This document shows, in pieces, positions 18,418 to 25,435 of a DNA stretch of 64,000 nt. Location of the stretch: positions 1 through 64,000 of the forward strand of contig NZ_LWBP01000134.1 of the NCBI RefSeq assembly GCF_002078015.1, written 5' to 3'. The position numbers were made by a program, and so were the translations under genes. The notes under the pieces were generated by a model. The model worked only from the letters and a program-made list of their open reading frames with translations. It was not told where the DNA came from and made no database searches. Position 1 is the first letter of the stretch, and every line of letters begins with the position of its first letter. This DNA comes from Niastella populi (GTDB lineage Bacteria > Bacteroidota > Bacteroidia > Chitinophagales > Chitinophagaceae).

Positions 18418-18425
18418 TAGTTTTG
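18418..18425 (+). promoter_or_regulatory. Candidate -7 element for the GLPGLI gene
   Basis: TAGTTTTG matches TAnnTTTG, 17 nt before the ATG at 18443. It is divergent to the two-component promoter, with ~87 nt between the two -7 elements. Confidence 0.4.
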
Positions 18426-18442
18426 AAACAAATAATAAAAGT

Positions 18443-19234
18443 ATGAAAATGATATATTTTCTGGCGGGCGCACTCATTACCATTCAGGCGCAGGCCCAGC
18501 AACAGGCCGGGCGTGTGGTGTACGAATATACCCGGCAAATGATGGTGAGAATGGCAGGCCCCGGCGGAGCGGAACAGCCGCCGCCGCCGCCTCATGCGCA
18601 CATAATCAAAAAAGAAGTGCTGTTTGGTAATAACCAGATGTTGCGCCGGACGCTGGAAGATAATACGGTGAATGATTTTGCAGACGAAGGCCGCGGTATT
18701 CAGGTTCGCGCGTTTGGCATGGGCGACGACGATATTACCTGGTTGAACTTTGCCGATGGCCGCAAAGTGGAACAAAAAGAATTCGCCACCAAACAATACC
18801 TGGTTACAGATAGCGTGCGCAAGCAAAACTGGAAGCTGACCGGCGAAACGAAAACCATTTTGGGTTACACCTGCCAGCAGGCTGTTACTAACCGCTATGG
18901 CAAACGCATGATGATCTCGATGGACAATGGCAATATGACCCGGAAAGAAGTTCCCGATACCAGTAAAGTGGTTGCCTGGTTTACGCCTGCCGTTCCGGTA
19001 CCGGCCGGTCCTGATTTTGAAGGACAGCTACCCGGCCTGATCCTGCAAATTGATATTAACGGCAACACTACTTTTAAAGCGACAGAAGTATCGCAAAAAA
19101 CTGATGTGGCTGCTATTAAAGAACCCAGAAAAGGAAAAAAAGTAACGGCCGAAGAATTTAATAAAGAACGGGATAAAGTAATGGAAGAAATGCATCGCAG
19201 CGGCGGAAGAAGAACAATACACATGAGAAATTAG
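18443..19234 (+). CDS. GLPGLI-family exported protein
   Basis: A 263-residue protein with a signal peptide (MKMIYFLAGALITIQAQA). It carries the family signature around residues ~190-203 (DFEGQLPGLILQID), where GLPGLI is the name-giving motif; here the first glycine is shifted to GQLPGLI. ILGYTCQQA at ~140 is also family-typical. GLPGLI proteins are Bacteroidota-specific, of unknown function, and often sit beside CarboxypepD_reg outer-membrane barrels, as here a few kb away. A proline run (PPPPP) at ~48-52 is unusual. Divergent to a two-component pair that may control it. Confidence 0.85.
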   Translation: MKMIYFLAGALITIQAQAQQQAGRVVYEYTRQMMVRMAGPGGAEQPPPPPHAHIIKKEVLFGNNQMLRRTLEDNTVNDFADEGRGIQVRAFGMGDDDITWLNFADGRKVEQKEFATKQYLVTDSVRKQNWKLTGETKTILGYTCQQAVTNRYGKRMMISMDNGNMTRKEVPDTSKVVAWFTPAVPVPAGPDFEGQLPGLILQIDINGNTTFKATEVSQKTDVAAIKEPRKGKKVTAEEFNKERDKVMEEMHRSGGRRTIHMRN

Positions 19235-19302
19235 CTTTGCAAATTTTTCGCATAGGGCATTACATGTATGAAAACATAAAATATTGCCACAATCATTGAA
19301 AT

Positions 19303-19408
19303 AGTGTGATAACCGTCATAGAATAATTGAAATAATCATTCTATTTTCATCGTGGTTTTTCATAGGATATTGGATTAACACGGGCTGGATTTCTATCCGG
19401 CCTTTTTT
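19303..19408 (+). ncRNA. Candidate small RNA, copy 1 of a tandem pair
   Basis: A ~105-nt element ending in an intrinsic terminator: ggctggat at 19383-19390 pairs with atccggcc at 19395-19402, followed by TTTTTT. A near-identical element lies 193 nt downstream. Shared parts are gtgat..ccgtcatag at the 5' end, a 27-nt identical core (from gtggtttttcatagg, through atattggattaa) and the terminator; the middle differs. Conservation of ends with a variable centre suggests a structured RNA or a mobile regulatory element. No family recognised. Confidence 0.45.
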
Positions 19409-19495
19409 ATTGTTTCCTAACCCGGTAGCATGGGTTGTTTTTTAAATTGATATAAAAACTTAGCGCAAATCAATAACTCACTAAACCATCAATTA

Positions 19496-19600
19496 TGTGA
19501 TGGCCGTCATAGTATTCGTTGTTTTTTGATGTTAACTTCAAAGTGGTTTTTCATAGGATATTGGATTAATACGGGGCTGGATTTCTATCCGGCCCTTTCT
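19496..19600 (+). ncRNA. Candidate small RNA, copy 2 of a tandem pair
   Basis: Second copy of the element. The terminator-like stem is gggctggat (19574-19582) with atccggccc (19587-19595), followed by a weaker TTTC tract. Same orientation as copy 1. It ends 4 nt before the convergent GH13 stop codon. No open reading frame is conserved between the copies. Confidence 0.45.
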
Positions 19601-19603
19601 AAA

Positions 19604-21421
19604 TTAATCACGTGAAAGGATCAATGCGTTATATGGGCCCAGATTGATGGCAGCACTGTACTCATGGCCGTCCTTTTTGCTTTCAAAAGTTTCAGTTTCC
19701 GAAGCATCACTACCGGTGAAGGTTTCATCATATCCTTTCCAGTCGCTGTTAAACCGAACCTTCCAAACGCCTTCTTCGGGCACACCGATCACATAATCCT
19801 TATGCTCTTTATTGGCGAAGTTCAGGATCACGATCGTACTGTCTTTCGGTCCGCCTTCATGCCAGCGGTGAAAGGCCACCACCTTGTCTACATTGTTCAA
19901 ATGCAATATACGTGTATGTTGGCCTGTAAGGCCCCTGGTCAACCCGTCGAGGTTACGGCGCAGGCGAATACAATCGCGGTACAGGCGGGCAATTCCTTTA
20001 AAGGTGGAGAACTTCGACCAGTCGAGCGGATTCTGTTCATCGAACCAGCCATCCTCAACAAATTCCTGTCCCTGGAAAATCATGGGTATGCCGGCACAGG
20101 TAAAAACCATAACGGCGCCCAGCACCGATCTTTTTTTGGCGAACCAGCCTTGTGAATCACCGGGCGCAATTTCTTCCGGTACACGCGTTTTACCATTGGC
20201 CACATCGTCGTGCGACTCGGTATAGATCACCCGTTGCCAGGCATCGCCATTGAATTTATGCATTATGGCATATTGAATTTTATCCATATTGCGATGCGTG
20301 TCTTCCGGCACTTTCAATTCATCACGTACGCTATATGTAAAGCTGGGATCCCACTGGGTATTGAACCCTTCGCCGCCTTCTTCCTCTTTTTTGGTTATCC
20401 ATTCATTGTTCTGCAGATCTTCGGCTATCATTATCTTCCAGGGGTAACGCTTTTTCACTTCTTCATTTATCCATTTCATCAGCGTCCAGCCGTCGGGCAA
20501 ATCGGCATCGGGTAAATTTTTGCCATGTACGTTGCGAACGAATAAAAGCGCATCGGTGCGTAAGCCGTCTATATGATAATCTTCCAGCCACATTAAAGCA
20601 TTATCGCGAAGGTATTGCCTTACCTCGGGGCGGCCGTAATCGGGGCGCGTATGGCCCCAGGGCGTTTCTGCGCGCCAGTCCTGGTAAAAGTAAATGCCGC
20701 CGGCCCCATTCTCGCTCCAGCCGTCAAACTGCCAAAGATCGAGGTCTGAAGGGCCGAAGTGATTGTACACCACATCGAGTATAACTGCTATGCCCAGTTC
20801 ATGCGCTGTATTGATAAGCTCCTTAAATCCTTTGATACCGCCATAATCCGATTCAATGGCAAAGGGGTGCGACAAATTATAACCCCATGAAAACCCGCCG
20901 GGGAATTCCGTGGCCGGCATAATCTCAATGGCATTAACCCCCAACGCTTTTAAATAACCCAGCCGTTGCCTGGCAGTTTCAAAAGTGCCGGGTTTGCCGT
21001 CTTCCTTTACATTGAACGTACCTATGTGCATTTCGTAAATTACGAGCTCATTCCAGGAAGGCATTTGAAAGTCGTGGTCGGTCCAATCAAAATGCGGATC
21101 GGTGATAATCGAATTGCCGGCCGAATTGGTTACCTCGCGGGCGTAAGGATCGTTGCGGTACACCACACCCATATCGGTGTGTAAAATATACTTGTATTCG
21201 TTTCTTACGACTGCATCGGGAATATTCAATCCCCAATACCCATTGCCTTCATGGGTCATCTGGTTCCTGTTTTTTGCCCATTGGTTAAAATCACCGGTTA
21301 CAAATACCTTTTTTGCATGGGGCGCCCATACTCTGAAGTATACGCCATTCTCGTGTGGGACAGAGCCCATTCCGTCGACCCGAATTTCAGGGGCTGCAAT
21401 AGCTGTGCTTTTTCTTGACAT
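19604..21421 (-). CDS. GH13 alpha-amylase-family enzyme, branching-enzyme-like
   Basis: About 605 residues starting at MSRKSTAIAA (ATG 21421); an in-frame ATG 10 codons upstream (21451) is possible. An N-terminal CBM48/early-set domain (~15-105: VYFRVWAPHAKKVFVTGDFNQW) precedes the GH13 barrel. Conserved regions: DVVYNHFG (region I), DGLRTDA with nucleophile D290, IAED with acid/base E334, and TESHDD with the third Asp near 405. This architecture fits 1,4-alpha-glucan branching enzymes or related trehalohydrolase-type GH13 enzymes. No signal peptide, so cytosolic glycogen metabolism is likely. No other glg gene is in the window. Confidence 0.85.
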   Translation of the reverse strand: MSRKSTAIAAPEIRVDGMGSVPHENGVYFRVWAPHAKKVFVTGDFNQWAKNRNQMTHEGNGYWGLNIPDAVVRNEYKYILHTDMGVVYRNDPYAREVTNSAGNSIITDPHFDWTDHDFQMPSWNELVIYEMHIGTFNVKEDGKPGTFETARQRLGYLKALGVNAIEIMPATEFPGGFSWGYNLSHPFAIESDYGGIKGFKELINTAHELGIAVILDVVYNHFGPSDLDLWQFDGWSENGAGGIYFYQDWRAETPWGHTRPDYGRPEVRQYLRDNALMWLEDYHIDGLRTDALLFVRNVHGKNLPDADLPDGWTLMKWINEEVKKRYPWKIMIAEDLQNNEWITKKEEEGGEGFNTQWDPSFTYSVRDELKVPEDTHRNMDKIQYAIMHKFNGDAWQRVIYTESHDDVANGKTRVPEEIAPGDSQGWFAKKRSVLGAVMVFTCAGIPMIFQGQEFVEDGWFDEQNPLDWSKFSTFKGIARLYRDCIRLRRNLDGLTRGLTGQHTRILHLNNVDKVVAFHRWHEGGPKDSTIVILNFANKEHKDYVIGVPEEGVWKVRFNSDWKGYDETFTGSDASETETFESKKDGHEYSAAINLGPYNALILSRD

Positions 21422-21488
21422 GGTAGAATAGTTTGAGGATTTACCCTTCAACTATGCAATTTTGCTACCATGCCTATAAGAGGCGGGG

Positions 21489-24299
21489 TTATCTTTTAAT
21501 GATATGAATATTGCCGTTTTCGCCTGGCGCACTCAAGCCGTTTTTGGCAAGGCTGTAGGTAAAGCTCAGCAGGAAAAAACGTTGCAGGTTGGTCACCCGT
21601 TTGTCTTCAATATAATTCTGACTGGTACTGCGGCTTACACCTATGTTCTGTTTCAACAGGTCGAAGGCCGATAATTTGATCTCACCGCGATTAAAGCGTA
21701 AGAATTGCTTGCTGATAAACGCATTCCATAATGGAACTTTTGTATTGAACCCGCTTGCGCGCTGGCTATTGATGGCATAAGTAAACTCAGTATTGAAGAA
21801 GAACCGCTTCGGCAACTGCCAGTTTATTTTAGTACCGTACTGCTGGTTCAGGTATCCGGTATTCAACGATTGTTGCAAACTGTATTGGGTGCGGTAATAA
21901 TTAATGCCGGCCGATAAGGAAACATCCAGCTTTTCGGTAGCATTGATCTCAAAACGTACATCGGGCCCTATGTTCAATGTATTGATCAGGTTGCCTGCCC
22001 CGTTAATGAACGATTTGTTCTTTGTGTAACTGCCGTTGGTGCTGAAGTTTACCGATCCTTTCAGAAAACGGATGGGCAAACCCAGGTTCACACTGCCCGA
22101 AAGATCATATACCCCATCAACGTTTACGGGACGGGTAGTTTTTACACCTACCGAGTCGATGGTATCGGAGTCAACGATCTTGCTATCGGTACGGCGCAGG
22201 TTAAAAAAAGCGAACAGGTTTTTGTTCCTGAACGGGTTTACCGAAAAGAAGTTCAGTTGCAGGGCATGGGTTAACTCCTGTTTAAGATCGGCATTACCGG
22301 CCTTGATATTTAGGGGGTCGCTGTTATCGGGCACCGGTTGCAATTGCGAAACCGATGGTTGTTTGGTGGTGGTATTATAATTAAGCCGCAGGTGACGGTA
22401 TTTGGTAAAGTTGTATTGAAAGCGCGCATTGGGCAGCAGGTTATAAAATGTTTTGCTGATGGTGGTATCCCTGCCCGCGGCCATACTCTTTCCTTCCAGT
22501 TCGGCCTGTTGCCAGTTTACCCCGGCCGATGCATTGAATTTGCTTAACTGCATGCGCCAGCGAAGGCCGGCGGAATTATACCCATAGCTGTTCTCAAATT
22601 CATTGGTAAGGCGGCCGTTCAACCGGTCGAACTTGCCGCTGAATGCGTTGTAGTCCCAGGTAGTTTTTTGAGCCGTGCCCGCCGTATTGCTTTTTGCAAC
22701 GCTGAACTCAAGCAATGATCTTTTAAAGATCGGTTCTGTATACACCAGCCTTGCCGTATACCCATTGAGGTCGCTGCTGTTATTATTGTGTTGATTTATT
22801 GAATCTGTTCTTATTACCGTACCCGCCGTATTTCGATATGTATTGGTCGAAAGCAGGCTGCCATCGCCGTCGCTGGCATTCAGATTGTTTTGCAGGCTCA
22901 ATGAAATGGTTCTTCCGGCCCGCCTGAACTTTTTCCGGAAAAGGAGATCATTTTTAAAATTATATCCTTTATTGCCCGACCCGGTTTCACTTTTACCGCT
23001 GGTACCCGGCGTACCCGCAAGCGAAAAAGTATTGTAATCGCTTATTGAAGCGTTGGTTGTTTGCTGGTAACCGATAGAAGGCGATATTTTTATGGAATGA
23101 AAGGAATCCAGTTGAATATCAACGCCGAGGTTTAGCTTATGGGTATTGTTAATGTTCTTTGCAAATGCGTTCTGGTTATAATACCAGGAAGAATCGGGCA
23201 GAAAATATTGCCGCTGTATATGACTTTCTGTATTGGGGTTATACCGGTTGTAGAAATAATTGCTGGTGAAATTGGTTTTGCTGCCAATGATATTGTTGTA
23301 ATTGAACCCGCCGCCCCAAATGCTTCTTATACCACTACTGTTATCATTCTGGTTGGCGCCGTCATCATTCCTGATATTTATTGAAATGCCACCTCCACCC
23401 GTTGACTGCATATTGCTCATGCCGCCATTAAAGCTGAGCATATCCATAAATGAAAAACCTTCCGAGTTGGTATTGTTGCCCATGCCTATTGCAGAAAACT
23501 GGCGGGCGCCTTTAAAAGAATTTACATTGAACCTGCCCTCATAGCGATCGTTGGTGCCGCCGCCTGCCATCACCTTGCCGAACATGCCTTTCTTTTTGTC
23601 TTTCTTTAATTTCAGATTGATGGTCTTTTCGCTATTGCCATCATCAAAACCGGTGAGTTGCGCCTGGTCGCTCATTTTATCGTATACCTGTACTTTATCA
23701 ACCGCATCGGCGGGCAGGTTACGGGTAGCAACTTTTGGGTCGGTACCAAAAAACTCCCTGCCATCGACCAGTACTTTTTTTACCTCCTGGCCCTGGGCTT
23801 TAACGGTGCCATCTTTTTCCACTTTAATACCCGGCATCTTTTTCAGCAGTTGCTCAACCGTGGCATTGGGAATGGTTTTAAAGGATCCGGCATTGTATTG
23901 CACGGTATCGTCAATCAACGTAACCGGCGGCGCCTCCGCCGTAACCACTACTTCGCTAAGTACCCGGGTAACGTCGTTCATTACGATATTACCGAGGTTC
24001 ACCTGTTTAAGATTGTCGTCGATGGTAAATAAGCGGCTGCTGTTATGATAGTTTACATGCGTTGCGAGTATCCGGTATTCGCCATTGGCCAAACCGGCCA
24101 ATTCAAACCGGCCCCGGCTATCGGTCATGGTGAACGCCACAAGGGAGGAATCTTTTTTCTGTAACAGGGTAACGGTGGCCGCTGGCACCGGTTGTTTCGA
24201 CAGCGTATCAAAGGCAACACCTTTTACAACGCCGTTCTTTTGCGCAAGCAAAACAGCATACAGGAAACAGGAAACAAGCAGCAGGTAAACTTTCTTCAT
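21489..24299 (-). CDS. Outer-membrane beta-barrel family protein (CarboxypepD_reg N-domain)
   Basis: A 936-residue TonB-receptor-like outer-membrane protein. After the signal peptide (~1-19) come a CarboxypepD_reg-like beta-sandwich (~23-105, KGVAFDTLSKQPVPAATVTL) and a plug domain (~115-225: TVEQLLKKMPGIKVEKDG, VLVDGREFFGTDP). A large barrel of the OMP_b-brl_3 type follows, ending in a strand before GENGNIHIIKR. The terminal residue is not the classic aromatic. Paralogous to the 997-residue protein at 25436. Ligand unknown; no SusD partner, so not a classical polysaccharide locus. Confidence 0.87.
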   Translation of the reverse strand: MKKVYLLLVSCFLYAVLLAQKNGVVKGVAFDTLSKQPVPAATVTLLQKKDSSLVAFTMTDSRGRFELAGLANGEYRILATHVNYHNSSRLFTIDDNLKQVNLGNIVMNDVTRVLSEVVVTAEAPPVTLIDDTVQYNAGSFKTIPNATVEQLLKKMPGIKVEKDGTVKAQGQEVKKVLVDGREFFGTDPKVATRNLPADAVDKVQVYDKMSDQAQLTGFDDGNSEKTINLKLKKDKKKGMFGKVMAGGGTNDRYEGRFNVNSFKGARQFSAIGMGNNTNSEGFSFMDMLSFNGGMSNMQSTGGGGISINIRNDDGANQNDNSSGIRSIWGGGFNYNNIIGSKTNFTSNYFYNRYNPNTESHIQRQYFLPDSSWYYNQNAFAKNINNTHKLNLGVDIQLDSFHSIKISPSIGYQQTTNASISDYNTFSLAGTPGTSGKSETGSGNKGYNFKNDLLFRKKFRRAGRTISLSLQNNLNASDGDGSLLSTNTYRNTAGTVIRTDSINQHNNNSSDLNGYTARLVYTEPIFKRSLLEFSVAKSNTAGTAQKTTWDYNAFSGKFDRLNGRLTNEFENSYGYNSAGLRWRMQLSKFNASAGVNWQQAELEGKSMAAGRDTTISKTFYNLLPNARFQYNFTKYRHLRLNYNTTTKQPSVSQLQPVPDNSDPLNIKAGNADLKQELTHALQLNFFSVNPFRNKNLFAFFNLRRTDSKIVDSDTIDSVGVKTTRPVNVDGVYDLSGSVNLGLPIRFLKGSVNFSTNGSYTKNKSFINGAGNLINTLNIGPDVRFEINATEKLDVSLSAGINYYRTQYSLQQSLNTGYLNQQYGTKINWQLPKRFFFNTEFTYAINSQRASGFNTKVPLWNAFISKQFLRFNRGEIKLSAFDLLKQNIGVSRSTSQNYIEDKRVTNLQRFFLLSFTYSLAKNGLSAPGENGNIHIIKR

Positions 24300-24395
24300 A
24301 CCGGGGAATATTTTCGGGTTGATAAAGCCACTACGAAAATATTCTTACACTGCGGTAAGCAAGGTTAAACAGGGTTGCTTTAATGTTAATGAAGG

Positions 24396-24962
24396 TTAAT
24401 ATTTAGCCATCGCCTGCATGGAAGCCTCGCCTGCCGGTTCTTCATACACCTGCAGAACGATTTTCCAAAGACCGCCTTCGGATCTCAAAAGCATTTCAAC
24501 ATGCAGTTTTTGTATAATACCGGTGCCGGGCAGAAAATGGAAAGTAATGGTGGTTTGCTTTTTTTCTTTTTCCGGCGCCTGGTACTGACCATTGAGTATG
24601 GCCGGCTTCTGGCCTTCCATTTTTATGATGGTGTTATGGATCTCATTGAACAGATCGCTGAACCTTGCTTTTGCTTTTTGAAAATCGGCCGATGAAAACA
24701 AATCACACTTCCAGCTAAAGGCTTCGTTTGTTTTATACTGAGTAAGTACACAGTTGACCGATCCGGGAATAATGACTTTTGATTTATAATCGACAGCAGG
24801 TTCGTATGCTGCGATCCGGTCTCCTTTGATATTGTTAAAATGGTTGGGATAGTCCTCTATCACCATTTTGAGAGCGGCATTGGTGTTATTGCTAAAAACG
24901 CCTTGTGCACCAGCGTTAAGGCTTAATAATAAAGCCAGTAGCAATGGGGTTAGTTTGCTCAT
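24396..24962 (-). CDS. Exported protein of unknown function
   Basis: About 188 residues from ATG 24962 (MSKLTPLLLALLLSLNAGAQG), chosen because it gives a clean signal peptide; the frame extends 31 codons further upstream without looking coding. The mature part is alpha/beta, soluble, without recognised domain (EDYPNHFNNIKGDRIA, SAADF-like FSSADFQKAKARF, TITFHFLP). It lies between the two barrel genes on the same strand and could be a periplasmic partner, but nothing shows interaction. Confidence 0.75.
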   Translation of the reverse strand: MSKLTPLLLALLLSLNAGAQGVFSNNTNAALKMVIEDYPNHFNNIKGDRIAAYEPAVDYKSKVIIPGSVNCVLTQYKTNEAFSWKCDLFSSADFQKAKARFSDLFNEIHNTIIKMEGQKPAILNGQYQAPEKEKKQTTITFHFLPGTGIIQKLHVEMLLRSEGGLWKIVLQVYEEPAGEASMQAMAKY

Positions 24963-25107
24963 GGGTACGGTTTCGAAATGGAAAAATAGCGAATTCCAAC
25001 ATGTTGTTAACATAGTTATTGCTAAATTCACATAAACACAATAAAAAAGCCGCATTGGGCGTTACAAACGGTAGCTTATTCTATTATTCAATATCAATTC
25101 AATACCA

Positions 25108-25275
25108 ATGAAAAAGAATTCAATGTATCACGATGTGCAAAACGCGAAGATCCACAAATCTATCTATCGCCCGTCTTCGAACGTCATTCGTTTTGTTAAA
25201 TCCCTGCTGGCCGTAGTTATGCTGGGAAATTCACCCATCAGCTCCGATTCAACGCTTAGAAGAAAATTCCATTAA
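25108..25275 (+). CDS. Possible 55-residue small protein
   Basis: ATG at 25108 opens a 55-codon frame (MKKNSMYHDVQNAKIHK..., ending STLRRKFH) with stop TAA at 25273-25275, 62 nt before a strong terminator. The product is basic with one weak hydrophobic stretch (VKSLLAVVMLG, ~32-42). It is divergent to the 188-residue exported protein gene. Either a small protein gene or a small RNA that happens to be open. No family recognised. Confidence 0.4.
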   Translation: MKKNSMYHDVQNAKIHKSIYRPSSNVIRFVKSLLAVVMLGNSPISSDSTLRRKFH

Positions 25276-25337
25276 TAATATTTACTTTATTATAACGAAT
25301 AGCACTTACCTCTGAAACCACAATTGTATGTGCTAGC

Positions 25338-25365
25338 CCTCCCGACAAGTCGGGAGGTTTTTTTG
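25338..25365 (+). terminator. Intrinsic terminator
   Basis: A 9-bp perfect stem (cctcccgac with gtcgggagg, 25338-25357) is followed by seven T residues on the plus strand. It marks the end of a plus-strand transcript in a region with no annotated long plus-strand gene, supporting expression of the 25108 ORF or an RNA. Confidence 0.8.
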
Positions 25366-25381
25366 CCCGCTTCAAAATGAA

Positions 25382-25412
25382 AGGTGGGTCACCCGTTATG
25401 GATGACCCACCT
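25382..25412 (-). terminator. Probable terminator of the 997-residue barrel gene
   Basis: Perfect 10-bp stem aggtgggtca (25382-25391) with tgacccacct (25403-25412), 23 nt after the barrel stop codon on the minus strand, then TTTCATTTTG. The T tract is interrupted. Confidence 0.55.
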
Positions 25413-25435
25413 TGTTTGTATATTGTTGGGCTGTA

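Noticed and set aside
16871-18826. 651-codon open frame for the sensor kinase.
   Set aside because: The first 170 codons are antisense to the GLPGLI gene and unlike protein; the kinase starts at 18316, right after a -7 element.
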